Source of the DNA: JAWWPG01 sp033850885
GTDB taxonomy: Bacteria; Actinomycetota; Actinomycetes; Propionibacteriales; Nocardioidaceae
Direction of reading: 5' to 3'
Length of the DNA: 35,993 nt
NCBI GenBank assembly: GCA_033850885.1
Contig: JAWWPG010000004.1
Coordinates: 1 to 35,993 of the forward strand
The notes under the pieces were generated by a model. That model was given only the letters and a program-made list of their open reading frames with translations. It did no database searches and was not told the DNA's origin. The position numbers were made by a program, and so were the translations under genes. Of the stretch, positions 8,436-16,863 are shown in pieces (the first letter of the stretch is position 1; every line of letters begins with the position of its first letter).

Positions 8436-9071
8436 TCAGGTCTGCCCGATCGACGCGGCGAGGGTCGCCAGCAGTGACAGCCGTGCAAGCTCCGAGCTCA
8501 GGATCTCGGGGCCACCGTGGCGGCCGAACAGCACGAGGCGTTCCGGCGACCCCAGCGGCGCGGCGCCGAGGAGCGTCGAGCCCCAGGCGGCCGGTGCGTC
8601 CAACCGGGTCGCGCCGCTGATCGGGAACCAGTCGCTGCGCGCGTCCGAAACTCTGGGCGCCCCGGGCGTCATGCTGGGGGCCCGAACCACGCCACCCTCC
8701 CGGACCACCACCATCGCCCAGTCACCGCGGAACACGCCGGGAAGCACGTCCGTGAGGATCTCGTATGCCCTCGAAGGCTCTTGGGCGATCATCTCGACAG
8801 CCTCCAGGTCGAGGTGCAGGTTACCCGAGGCGGCGTACCGCGACACCCACTGCACCTCGACGGCGTCCAGCGTCATCACTGCCGACACCGCGGCATCGGG
8901 CATCACTCCGGGCTGGAGCCTGATGAAGAAGTCGTCGACGGCGACACCGTCGCCGCGGTGCTCCACGATCTCGATTGCCTCGATGTTGACCCCCGCCCGG
9001 CCCAGAGCAGATGCGACCGCACCGAGGGAACCGGGGACATCGGGCAGGGCGATCCTCAGCAGATGCGTCAT
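8436..9071 (-). CDS. ACT-domain protein (amino-acid-binding regulator type)
   Basis: A 211-residue product. Residues 1-75 form an ACT domain: LLRIALPDVPGSLGAVASAL, GRAGVNIEAIEIVEHRGDGV and DDFFIRL, the beta-alpha-beta fold that binds small ligands such as amino acids. The rest (about 85-211) looks like a small sensor-like domain (ILTDVLPGVFRGDWAMVVVR, then SPERLVLFGRHGGPEILSSE). No catalytic domain is attached, so a regulatory or binding role is inferred. Its ATG overlaps the pfkB stop (9068-9071), and menB follows 16 nt later, so the three genes are probably co-transcribed and translationally coupled. Confidence 0.8.
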   Translation of the reverse strand: MTHLLRIALPDVPGSLGAVASALGRAGVNIEAIEIVEHRGDGVAVDDFFIRLQPGVMPDAAVSAVMTLDAVEVQWVSRYAASGNLHLDLEAVEMIAQEPSRAYEILTDVLPGVFRGDWAMVVVREGGVVRAPSMTPGAPRVSDARSDWFPISGATRLDAPAAWGSTLLGAAPLGSPERLVLFGRHGGPEILSSELARLSLLATLAASIGQT

Positions 9072-10012
9072 CGGCCCACGACCGTCGACTCGTACTCGGC
9101 CCTGGTCGGCGGGTCCGCGCCGGCCCGCTCGCAGGTGAGCGCCGCGATGGTCACCGCTCGCTGGAGCAGCTCTCGAACCTCGGCCTGCGCGAGTGCGTAG
9201 ATCGTCCGCGGCGAGAGCCGTCCGGAGTCCGCAATGGCTGACAACAGACCCGCCTGGAACGCGTCCCCGGCGCCGATCGTGTCAACGGTGGTGACCCGCG
9301 GCGCCTCGACTTCGACAGCGACCAGGTCCGACGTGATCCCGAAGGAGCCCTCATCCCCCCGGGTGAGCACGCAGAGAGCAGGGCCGAGCCCGACCCAGCC
9401 GCGGATCGCCTCCTCTGGGTCAGTGTCCGGGTAGAGCCAGCCCAGATCCTCGTCGCTTGCCTTGACCACGTGGGAGAGCGCAACGAGACGCTCGATCCGC
9501 CGTACGGCGACCTGCCGCGCACCCGCGAGAGCCGGTCGCACATTGGGGTCGAAGCTCAGCAGCACCTGGCCACCGCTGTTGAGGTTCGACCAGAGCCGGG
9601 TGATGCGAGTGGCCCCGGGCTCGATGGCGGCGGCCAGCGAGCCCGTGTGCACCGCCTGGCTCGAGGCAGGAACCCGAGCCAGCTCGGCATCGGTCCAGCC
9701 CCAGTCGGCGGTGCCGTTGACGTAGAAGTCGTACGACGCGCGACCGCTCTCGTCGATCGTCGCGAAGGCCAGCGTGGCCTGCTCCTCGGTGACCACGCTT
9801 GCGGACAGGTCCAGCCGCTCGTCGACGGCGTACCGACGAACCCGCTCGCCCAGGGCGCCGGCCGAGAACCTCGCCATCATCGCCGTCGGGTGGCCAAGCC
9901 GGCCCAGGCCGACCGCGATGTTGAGAGGTCCACCGGCGGGCCTGGCGCGGTACACATTGCCGGCAGAGGGCTGAACCATGTCGGTCAGCGCCTCGCCAAG
10001 CACCGTGAACAC
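9068..10012 (-). CDS. PfkB-family carbohydrate kinase (fructokinase-like)
   Basis: A 314-residue product from GTG 10012, with a GGGAGGTGGG ribosome site just upstream. It shows the ribokinase-fold signatures: an N-terminal GEALTDMVQPSAGN, the substrate loop ARPAGGPLNIAVGLGRLGHP, and the C-terminal signature DTIGAGDAFQAGLL with its catalytic Asp and anion hole. It transfers phosphate from ATP to a sugar in the cytosol; fructose is the likely substrate by resemblance, but specificity is not certain. It is the first gene of the pfkB-ACT-menB unit and diverges from the acyltransferase gene across an 84-nt gap. Confidence 0.9.
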   Translation of the reverse strand: MFTVLGEALTDMVQPSAGNVYRARPAGGPLNIAVGLGRLGHPTAMMARFSAGALGERVRRYAVDERLDLSASVVTEEQATLAFATIDESGRASYDFYVNGTADWGWTDAELARVPASSQAVHTGSLAAAIEPGATRITRLWSNLNSGGQVLLSFDPNVRPALAGARQVAVRRIERLVALSHVVKASDEDLGWLYPDTDPEEAIRGWVGLGPALCVLTRGDEGSFGITSDLVAVEVEAPRVTTVDTIGAGDAFQAGLLSAIADSGRLSPRTIYALAQAEVRELLQRAVTIAALTCERAGADPPTRAEYESTVVGR

Positions 10013-10096
10013 CCCAACCCACCTCCCTCCAGTACCCCGTCCCCGGCATCACGGCCATCGCGCTGCGTGCTTCGTTGCGTACGCTACGTTGCCATC

Positions 10097-10861
10097 ATGC
10101 GTGATATCACGTACCCGCCGGTCATTGCCGTCGCGCGGGGGCTGTTCAAGACGATGGACGTGCACTTCCAGATCACCGGCAGCGAGCACGTCCCGACGAC
10201 GGGCGGAGCGGTACTCGCGGTCAACCACATAAGTTACGTGGACTTTGTCTTCGGAGGCTTCGCCACCCTGCCGGCCCGCAGGCTGGTGCGGTTCATGGCC
10301 AAGAAGGAGCTGTTCGACCATCGGGTGTCTGGTCCGTTGATGCGGTCCTTGCACCACATCAACGTCGACCGAGCGTCTGGTGCGGCGTCGTACCGGACCG
10401 CCTTGCAGTACCTCAAGGCGGGCGAGGTGGTGGGGATCTTCCCAGAGGCGACCATCAGCCGGAGCTTCGAGCTCAAGGAGTTCAAGAGTGGGGCGACCCG
10501 GCTCGCCGCCTCCGCCAAGGTTCCGGTGGTCCCGCTGATCGTGTGGGGCACCCAGCGGATCTACACCAAGGACCACCCGCGGGACCTGTCGCGCGGCCAG
10601 ACCATCGCGATGACGCTCGGAGAGCCGCTCTACCCCACCAACCGCGACCATGAGGCGACGCATCACGCCCTCCACAGCCAGATGGAGACGATGCTCGACC
10701 AGACCATCAAGGCCTATCCCGAGATGCCGGCTGGGGCATGGTGGCTTCCCAGGCGGTACGGCGGCTCAGCCCCCACCATGGAAGAGGCGCAGGCGCTCGA
10801 CGAGGCCGAGCAGCTGGAACGGACCGCGAGACACGCAGCGAGGCGACGCTCCCAGGCCTGA
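10097..10861 (+). CDS. 1-acyl-sn-glycerol-3-phosphate acyltransferase (PlsC-like)
   Basis: A 254-residue product. It carries the acyltransferase motifs NHISYVDFVFGG (NHxxxxD form), FMAKKELFDHRVSGPLMR, the FPEATISRSFELKEFKSGA block and VPLIVWGTQR. These enzymes acylate lysophosphatidic acid or related lipids at the inner membrane face. The C-terminal 35 residues are a charged helix (ALDEAEQLERTARHAARRRS). The frame is open far upstream, but ATG 10097 is the sensible start because homologous sequence begins there. TACGTT lies at 10085-10090, so the transcript may be leaderless. It is divergent from pfkB and convergent with the PAP2 gene. Confidence 0.9.
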   Translation: MRDITYPPVIAVARGLFKTMDVHFQITGSEHVPTTGGAVLAVNHISYVDFVFGGFATLPARRLVRFMAKKELFDHRVSGPLMRSLHHINVDRASGAASYRTALQYLKAGEVVGIFPEATISRSFELKEFKSGATRLAASAKVPVVPLIVWGTQRIYTKDHPRDLSRGQTIAMTLGEPLYPTNRDHEATHHALHSQMETMLDQTIKAYPEMPAGAWWLPRRYGGSAPTMEEAQALDEAEQLERTARHAARRRSQA

Positions 10862-10911
10862 CCGCAACGCTCCGCCAGGCATCGGGTCGGGTTCGCGCCG
10901 ACGCGATGCGG

Positions 10912-11790
10912 CTATCCGGGCTGGACGAGCCGAGCCGGGTCGTCGGCAGGCGCGGTCTCGACAACCGGGCGTTCGAAGGCGATGCCTTCGGCCAACGGCT
11001 TGCCCGGGCCAGGGACCGCCCGGGCTTCCACGGGTGCCGGCACCGGCAGCAGGTGAATGGCCGGTCTCCAGGTGAAGCCGAAGACTCCGCAAAGCGCGCA
11101 GGCCGCAACAGCCAGCACCACCCCGGCCACGACGTCCAGCACGTAGTGGTTCCCGGTCGTGATGACCGAGGTGGCCGTGATGACGGGGTAGATGAACACG
11201 AGTCGCCGGTGCGGCTTCCCGCGCAGCATGGTGAACGTCACGAGAGCCACCCAGGTGGCCCAGGCCAGGTGGAGCGACGGCATGGCGGCGAACTGAGCAG
11301 GCTGGACGGGACCACCATGGTCGGCGCCGAAGCCCGCCAACGCGACCGTGTCGATGAACCCAGCGCCAGGCAACAGCCGCGGCGGCATCACGGGCAGCAG
11401 CACGTACACCACCATCCCGACGCAGTTCGTCAGCACCAGCGAGTTGCGTGCCGACCGGTACAGGTGGGGGAACCACAGGTAGCAACAGGCCAGCACGGCC
11501 ATGGTGCCGGTGATGTGCGAGTACTGGTACCACCACACGAGAAGGGTCGAGAGGGTCTGGTGGTGGGCAAGCCAGTGGTTCGCACCGTACTCGATGTTGA
11601 TGTGCAGGTCATGCTCGGCGTTGAGCACGTCGATGCCATTGCGGAGGGCTGCGGGCATCCGCACGGCCTCGAGTGACCTGACGTAGTCGTACACGTGGAG
11701 CAGCACGAACACCACGAGGAGCTCGCCGATGAGGAACGGACGGACAAAAGTCCGCCGCCTGTCCCTCCAGGTCTGAACCCAGGTGCTCAT
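10912..11790 (-). CDS. PAP2-superfamily membrane protein (Aur1/Ipt1-like)
   Basis: A 292-residue product from ATG 11790, which has AGGAAG upstream; the frame stays open further 5' but without a better start. About six hydrophobic helices are visible, including FLIGELLVVFVLLHVYDYV, TGTMAVLACCYLWFP and VVYVLLPVMP. The inositolphosphotransferase-type PAP2 motifs are present: PVMPPRLLPGAGF, MPSLHLAWATW and GNHYVLDVVAGVVLA, with the two catalytic histidines in the last two. Relatives act on lipid phosphates or phosphodiesters at the outer membrane face; the exact substrate is unknown. The M13 peptidase gene lies upstream on the same strand with 116 nt between. Confidence 0.85.
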   Translation of the reverse strand: MSTWVQTWRDRRRTFVRPFLIGELLVVFVLLHVYDYVRSLEAVRMPAALRNGIDVLNAEHDLHINIEYGANHWLAHHQTLSTLLVWWYQYSHITGTMAVLACCYLWFPHLYRSARNSLVLTNCVGMVVYVLLPVMPPRLLPGAGFIDTVALAGFGADHGGPVQPAQFAAMPSLHLAWATWVALVTFTMLRGKPHRRLVFIYPVITATSVITTGNHYVLDVVAGVVLAVAACALCGVFGFTWRPAIHLLPVPAPVEARAVPGPGKPLAEGIAFERPVVETAPADDPARLVQPG

Positions 11791-11906
11791 CTGTTGGTCT
11801 TCACTTCCTGTTCGTCCCGCCGGTCTTCCTGTTCGTCTTTCGATGACTCTCCAGTCGGCTCCCGTCCATGGTCCTCGGTCTGTCAACTGAAAAGGCAGAT
11901 CAAGCC

Positions 11907-13877
11907 TCACCAGATACGCACCCGCGCATCCGGCTCGAGCCAGAGACCGTCTCCCGGTGCTGTCGCGAAGGCGGCATGGAACTCGTCGAGGTTGCGCACG
12001 ATGTTGGCCCGCAGATCGGGCGGAGAGTGCGGGTCGACGGTGAGCAGCTGCTTGGCGAGCTCCTCCCGGTACTTGCCCCGCCAGACGAGCGACCAGTTGA
12101 AGAAGGCGCGCTGCGGACCGGTCAGCCCGTCGACCTCGGGGGCCGGTGCACCCTCGAGGCTGATCTGGTAGGCCTTGAGCGCGATCGTCAGCCCTCCGAG
12201 GTCGCCGATGTTCTCACCGACGGTCAGCCCACCGTTGACCTTCTGCCCGGGCAGCGCCCGCGGCTCCAGGTCGTCGTACTGGGCGATCAGCTTGTCGGCG
12301 CGCTCGCGGAACCCCGCCTTGTCCGCGGCGGTCCACCAGTCGTACAGGTTGCCCTCCCCGTCGTACTGCGACCCCTGGTCGTCGAAGCCGTGCCCGATCT
12401 CGTGGCCGATGACGGCGCCGATGCCCCCGTAGTTGAGCGCGGGATCGGCCTGCGGGTCGAAGAACGGGGGCTGCAGGATCGCTGCCGGAAAGCAGATCTC
12501 GTTGGTGCCCGGGCTGTAGTAGGCGTTGACGTTCTGCGGGTACATCAGCCACTCGTCTCGGTCGACGGGCTGCCCGAGCTTCGCGAGCTGACGGCCGACC
12601 TCGAACGCCGCGGCTCGCCTGACGTTACCCACGAGGTCCGTCCTGTCGATCACGATCGACGAATAGTCGCGCCACCGCGGCGGATAGCCGATCTTCGGCC
12701 GGAACACGGCAAGCTTGTCCAGGGCCATCCGGCGGGTCTCGGGCCCCATCCACTCCAGCGTCTCGATGTTGCGGCGGTAGGCCTCGATGAGGTTCGCGAC
12801 CAGCCGGTCCATCTGCTGCTTGGCCTCCGCGGGGAAGTGCCGAGCGACGTACTGCTCGCCGATAGCCTCGCCCAAGGCATCCTCCACGACCGCGACCCCC
12901 CGCTTCCACCTGTCGCGCTGCACCACGGTGCCGGCGAGCTTGCGCGAGTAGAAGTCGAAGTTCTCGGTGACGATCGCCTCGGTCAGCAGCGGCGCGGATC
13001 CGTGGACCACCTGCCAGCTGAGCCAACGCTTCCAGTCCTCAAGAGGGACGTCGGAGAGTGCGTCCGACAGGGCACCGAGATAGCTCGGCTGGCGGACGAC
13101 AACCTCCGCGAGGGCTTGGTCAGAGGCGCCGAACCCACGCGCCCAGGCCGCGAAGTCGAAAGCCGGAGCCAGGGACTCGAGGACATCCCGGGCGACCAAA
13201 TTGTAGGTCTTGATCACGTCCCGGCAGGCAACCGCGTCCCAGTGCCCACCGGCCAGCCTGGTCTCGAGGTCCATCACGCGCCGCGCGGCCTCCTGGCCGT
13301 CAGTCACGCCGACCAGCGCCAGCATGCTGGCCACATGGTCGACGTACGACGAGCGCAGGCCGGAGAACTGGTCCTCGCGGTAGTAAGCCTCGTCGGGCAG
13401 GCCTAGACCGCTCTGGTGGATGTTGACGAGGTACCGGTCGGATCTGCGGTCGTCCGGCTTCACGTAGGCGCCGAAAACACCGTCGACCACGCCGCTTCGC
13501 TCCAGCCTCCCGAGCAGACCCGCGAGCTCCGAGGTGCTGGAGACAGCCTGGACGGCTGCGAGGTCGTCCTCGATCGGCTTCGTCCCGAGCTCCTCGACCC
13601 GCGCCTCGTCGAGGAAGCTGGCGAACATGTCGCCGAGCTGCTGGGTGGTGGAGCCTGGTTCGGCAGCCCCCGACGCCGCCGCGGCGGCCGCGTCACGGAG
13701 CAGGTCTCCCACCTGCCGCTCGGAGTTGAGGCGGAGCTGCACGAACGCGCCGAAACCCGGGAGATCCGCCGGGATCTCGACCGTCTCGTACCAACCACCG
13801 TTGACGTGGCCGAAGAGATCGTCCTGCGGCCGTACCGCGGGGTCGTTGCCCTCCCGCAGCGAGCCGATGCTCGTCAT
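11907..13877 (-). CDS. M13-family zinc metallopeptidase (PepO/neprilysin type)
   Basis: A 656-residue product, normal for the family. The N-terminal M13 domain opens with DLFGHVNGGWYETVEIPADL. The catalytic domain has GGIGAVIGHEIGHGFDDQGS, whose HExxH provides two zinc ligands and the catalytic Glu, followed by ENIGDLGGLTIALKAY, whose Glu is the third ligand. NVNAYYSPGTNEICFPAAIL is the substrate-binding strand. There is no signal peptide or TM segment, so it is probably cytosolic. It cleaves peptides. Start: ATG 13877 is chosen because GGGAG lies 6-7 nt upstream; the GTG 4 codons earlier has none. Confidence 0.95.
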   Translation of the reverse strand: MTSIGSLREGNDPAVRPQDDLFGHVNGGWYETVEIPADLPGFGAFVQLRLNSERQVGDLLRDAAAAAASGAAEPGSTTQQLGDMFASFLDEARVEELGTKPIEDDLAAVQAVSSTSELAGLLGRLERSGVVDGVFGAYVKPDDRRSDRYLVNIHQSGLGLPDEAYYREDQFSGLRSSYVDHVASMLALVGVTDGQEAARRVMDLETRLAGGHWDAVACRDVIKTYNLVARDVLESLAPAFDFAAWARGFGASDQALAEVVVRQPSYLGALSDALSDVPLEDWKRWLSWQVVHGSAPLLTEAIVTENFDFYSRKLAGTVVQRDRWKRGVAVVEDALGEAIGEQYVARHFPAEAKQQMDRLVANLIEAYRRNIETLEWMGPETRRMALDKLAVFRPKIGYPPRWRDYSSIVIDRTDLVGNVRRAAAFEVGRQLAKLGQPVDRDEWLMYPQNVNAYYSPGTNEICFPAAILQPPFFDPQADPALNYGGIGAVIGHEIGHGFDDQGSQYDGEGNLYDWWTAADKAGFRERADKLIAQYDDLEPRALPGQKVNGGLTVGENIGDLGGLTIALKAYQISLEGAPAPEVDGLTGPQRAFFNWSLVWRGKYREELAKQLLTVDPHSPPDLRANIVRNLDEFHAAFATAPGDGLWLEPDARVRIW

Positions 13878-14095
13878 GCGCGCTCCCACCTCGATCCGCC
13901 CCTCTTGGAAATGGGCATGATCGACCGAGCCTACCGTGAAAGTCCCCCATGGGACTCACTCGACGACACGCCTGAGGCGAAGATCACGCGACCGGATAAA
14001 TCCGATCCCGCCTCGGCTCCGAATGAGAGGCGAGATCATCCCGTCAGCGTGGGGGCAGCACCACCTGCGCCATCCCGTCTCTCGAGGAGGCGTGC

Positions 14096-14389
14096 ATGAA
14101 CGAGTTCACTCGCCGAGGTTTCATCACCCAGGCGTCCGTCGTCGGTGCCGCGGCAGCGGTAGCCGGTCTCGCGTCGGTGCCTGCCGCAGCCGAGGCGTCC
14201 GACCACAGGACCAGCCCCGCATCGGACCACAAGATCAGCGGCCCGGTCCCGCAAGACGTCGTGGTCCACATCCGCGACGCCAAGACCTCCGAGGTCGCCC
14301 TCATCGCCGGAACCGAGGAGTTCGTGTACCACGACGCCAAGCTCGTGTCCTCGGTGCTCAGCAAGTTCAACAAGAGCACGAAGGAGTAA
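14096..14389 (+). CDS. Small Tat-exported protein upstream of DUF4331 gene
   Basis: A 97-residue product from ATG 14096 with GAGGAGG at 7 nt. The N-terminus NEFTRRGFITQASVVGAAAA is a twin-arginine signal followed by a hydrophobic stretch and an Ala-x-Ala site near residue 32. The mature part is about 65 residues, with VPQDVVVHIRDAKTSEVALI and GTEEFVYHDAKLVSSVLSKF, a small alpha/beta fold. I know no function. The stop lies 5 nt before the DUF4331 start, so the two are co-expressed. Tat export implies folding before export, often with a cofactor. Confidence 0.8.
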   Translation: MNEFTRRGFITQASVVGAAAAVAGLASVPAAAEASDHRTSPASDHKISGPVPQDVVVHIRDAKTSEVALIAGTEEFVYHDAKLVSSVLSKFNKSTKE

Positions 14390-14394
14390 GGGTC

Positions 14395-15771
14395 ATGTCA
14401 TCCCACCGCGAGGCACCGGAAACCGCGAAGGATCCGGTAGCCGACAACACCGATACCTACGCCTTCGTCTCACCTGATGCACCTGACACGGTGACGCTCA
14501 TCTCGAACTACATCCCGTTCGAGGGGCCCGACGGGGGCCCGAACTTCTACGAGTTCGGCGAGGACGTGCTCTACCTGATCCACGTCGACAACGACGGTGA
14601 TGGGAAGCCGGATGTCTCGTACCAGTTCGAGTTCACCGTCAAGGTCGAGAACGAGGACACCTTCCTCTACAACACGGGTGTCATCGACTCGATCAGCAGC
14701 CCCAAGTGGAACCGCAAGCAGTTCTACACGGTGACGAAGGTTCTCCGCTGGGGGACAGACGATGCCAGGTCGACCGTCCTCGCCGACCACGTCCCCTGCC
14801 CGCCCTGCAACGTCGGTGTGCGCTCCACACCGAACTATGGCGACCTCGCTGCCGCTGCGATCCACCACCTCAGGGGCGGTGGGAAGGTCTTCGCCGGCCA
14901 GCGCAAGGAGGGCTTCTACGTCGACCTGGGCTCGATCTTCGACCTCCTCGTGCTGCGGCCGTTCCAGCACCTGCACCTGATCCCGATGGCGGACTCGCCC
15001 GGGGTCAACGGGAGCCAGGGCGTCAACGTGCACAGCATCGCGATCCAGGTTCCGATCACCGACCTGACCAGGAACGGGGCCCGACCATCGGGCGTCAACG
15101 ACCCCAAGGCCGTGATCGCCGTCTTTGCCGCCGCCTACCGGCGCAAGCTCAGCATCCGTCGAGACCGCCGGCGTGTGGAGTCCGGGCCCTGGGTCCAGGT
15201 GTCGAGGCTCGGCAACCCGCTGTTCAACGAGGTCGTCGTCCCGATGGGCGACAAGGACCGCTGGAACGCCGTACCCCCCTCCGACGATGGCCAGTTCGCG
15301 CACTACGTCGCGCATCCGGAGGTGGCCAAGCTGCTGCCGGTCCTCTATCCGGGCGTCTTCCCCCACCTGGCGGCACTGACCGCCGCGCGGGCCGACCTGC
15401 TGGCGATCTTGATGACGGGTATCCCGAAGGGCATCATCGACGGGTTCCAGAACTACACCGGAGCCAAGCAGTTCGACGCGCTGCGGCTCAACGTCGCGAT
15501 CAAGCCGTCGAAGAAGCCGAGCATCTTCGGCATCCTTGGTGGCGACCTCGCTGGCTTCCCCAACGGCCGACGAGTTCCAGACGACGTCACGGCGATCGAG
15601 CTGCGCGCCATCGCTGGTGCGACCTACCCGCTCGTCAACCCGTCGTACACGCCGGACGCCGCGGCCGGTGTGATCACCGACGGGCTGACGCCGAAGAACA
15701 CGCACCAGAACTACCCGGATCATTTCCCGTATCTGGCGACGCCGCTCAGCGGCTTCGACAACCCGAGTTAG
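14395..15771 (+). CDS. DUF4331-family protein
   Basis: A 458-residue product from ATG 14395. It opens with the family signature MSSHREAPETAKDPVADNTD and TYAFVSPDAPDTVTLISNYI, and keeps the Asp-rich DNDGDGKPDVSYQFEF and YNTGVIDS blocks. DUF4331 proteins have no settled biochemical role; the fold is predicted to be beta-rich and may bind metal. Unlike many members, this one lacks its own signal peptide, and a Tat-signal protein is encoded immediately before it. It is the middle gene of a tight three-gene group: 5 nt after the Tat protein, 14 nt before the His-rich protein. A dense antisense frame exists but is only a high-GC shadow. Confidence 0.9.
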   Translation: MSSHREAPETAKDPVADNTDTYAFVSPDAPDTVTLISNYIPFEGPDGGPNFYEFGEDVLYLIHVDNDGDGKPDVSYQFEFTVKVENEDTFLYNTGVIDSISSPKWNRKQFYTVTKVLRWGTDDARSTVLADHVPCPPCNVGVRSTPNYGDLAAAAIHHLRGGGKVFAGQRKEGFYVDLGSIFDLLVLRPFQHLHLIPMADSPGVNGSQGVNVHSIAIQVPITDLTRNGARPSGVNDPKAVIAVFAAAYRRKLSIRRDRRRVESGPWVQVSRLGNPLFNEVVVPMGDKDRWNAVPPSDDGQFAHYVAHPEVAKLLPVLYPGVFPHLAALTAARADLLAILMTGIPKGIIDGFQNYTGAKQFDALRLNVAIKPSKKPSIFGILGGDLAGFPNGRRVPDDVTAIELRAIAGATYPLVNPSYTPDAAAGVITDGLTPKNTHQNYPDHFPYLATPLSGFDNPS

Positions 15772-15785
15772 GGGGCCGTCGCGCG

Positions 15786-16187
15786 GTGTCGACATGGATG
15801 CACGAACACGCACCGGGTCAGCACGTGCACGGTGCCGATGACCATGAGCACGCCGGCGATGAGCATCAGCACGTTGCCTCGCACCACCAGCACGGGCAGC
15901 TGGGGCATGGCGCCCCGGTGCTGGACATCGGTGGGGACATCGGGGCCCTGGTGCTCTACACCCCGGCGGAGCTCGAGGGGATGGAGATCGAGGTGAGTCC
16001 CACCACCGCTCCGGACCACCGGACCCACACGGAGGTGCTACGGCGGACGGTCGGCGGCCGAACCTTCTGGGCAGGCGTCTACGCCCAGCTGCCCGAAGGC
16101 GACTACCAGGTCTGGTACGACGACCCGTCACGGGAACTGTCGTTCTCCATCACCGGCGGGGAGGTGTCGGAGCTCGTCTGGCACTAG
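15786..16187 (+). CDS. His-rich small protein, third gene of DUF4331 group
   Basis: A 133-residue product from GTG 15786 (GGGGG run upstream); ATG 15798 is an alternative. The first 40 residues are extremely His-rich (MHEHAPGQHVHGADDHEHAG, then HQHVASHHQHGQLGHG), typical of a metal-binding or metal-buffering tail. The following conserved core reads VLDIGGDIGALVLYTPAELE, FWAGVYAQLPEGDYQVWYDD and ends FSITGGEVSELVW. No signal peptide is present. I do not recognise a named family. The context with a DUF4331 protein suggests a metal-linked function, which is an inference. Confidence 0.75.
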   Translation: MSTWMHEHAPGQHVHGADDHEHAGDEHQHVASHHQHGQLGHGAPVLDIGGDIGALVLYTPAELEGMEIEVSPTTAPDHRTHTEVLRRTVGGRTFWAGVYAQLPEGDYQVWYDDPSRELSFSITGGEVSELVWH

Positions 16188-16225
16188 CGCCAGACCCGGT
16201 CCTCGACGACCGCGAGGAACCCCCG

Positions 16226-16266
16226 AGCGGGGGAAGGTGTCGCGATGCGGCGCCTTCCCCCGCTCT
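16226..16266 (+). terminator. Strong stem-loop after DUF4331 group
   Basis: GAGCGGGGGAAGG (16226-16238) and CCTTCCCCCGCTC (16254-16266) are perfectly complementary over 13 bp, with a 15-nt loop. The stem lies 38 nt past the His-rich gene stop. There is no U tract, as is usual for high-GC actinobacterial terminators. It separates this group from the next transcript. Confidence 0.75.
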
Positions 16267-16411
16267 CGTCTGCGGTCTCATACCGTCTGCTACCGGCATC
16301 CCTGGTCGATAGCGTTCCCAGGGACTAGCACCAGCGGACAATGGCGAGTTGCCCTCGTCCTCACGGAAGGTGGTGACAACAACAAACGAAACCCCGTCAC
16401 GAGGAGCAGAA

Positions 16412-16819
16412 ATGAACACTCATCACAACATCGTCCGCCGCACCGCCGCGACCGCCTCCCTGCTGCTGGCGGTCGGCGCCGTCAGCACCTTCCCGGCTGC
16501 GGCCCAGGGCGGCGGAGGAGGCATCCAGCACCGCGGGAGCTGCTCGCACAGCTCGGACTGGAAGCTGAGCGCCAAGGGGGACGACGGTCGCATCGAGGTC
16601 GAGGGCGAGGTCGACAGCAACGTCTCCGGCCAGACCTGGACCTGGCGCATCCTGCACAACGGATCCACCTCGGCCCACGGTACGGCGACCACGGGAGGCG
16701 CGAGCGGGTCGTTCACCGTGCGTCGCCTGCTCGTGAACACGGCGGGCGTCGACAGCATCGGCTGGCGCGCGACCAACGCGGCGTCAGGCGAGACCTGCGT
16801 CGGAGGTCTGCGCTTCTAA
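16412..16819 (+). CDS. Secreted small hypothetical protein
   Basis: A 135-residue product from ATG 16412, with GAGGAG (16401-16406) 5 nt upstream. The N-terminus is a Sec signal peptide: NIVRRTAATASLLLAVGAVS, then cleavage near FPAAAQG. The mature domain reads CSHSSDWKLSAKGDDGRIEV and EGEVDSNVSGQTWTWRILHN, a beta-sandwich-like repeat pattern, with a Cys near each end (CSHSS and GETCVGG) that could form a disulfide outside the cell. No enzyme motif is visible. It stands directly upstream of a histidine kinase and response regulator on the same strand (44 nt), so it may be their target or accessory sensor. Confidence 0.75.
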   Translation: MNTHHNIVRRTAATASLLLAVGAVSTFPAAAQGGGGGIQHRGSCSHSSDWKLSAKGDDGRIEVEGEVDSNVSGQTWTWRILHNGSTSAHGTATTGGASGSFTVRRLLVNTAGVDSIGWRATNAASGETCVGGLRF

Positions 16820-16863
16820 GTGCGGCATTCGTCATAATGGTGCCAAGATCGGAGCAATCACCC

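Noticed and set aside
11868..13406. Long plus-strand open frame opposite the M13 peptidase
   Set aside because: The minus strand carries a full zinc-peptidase with HExxH and a third ligand. The plus frame is low-complexity and lacks any motif, a common high-GC shadow.
14470..16131. Long minus-strand open frame opposite the DUF4331 gene
   Set aside because: Arg/Gly-rich composition, no domain, and a clear operon with ribosome sites on the plus strand.
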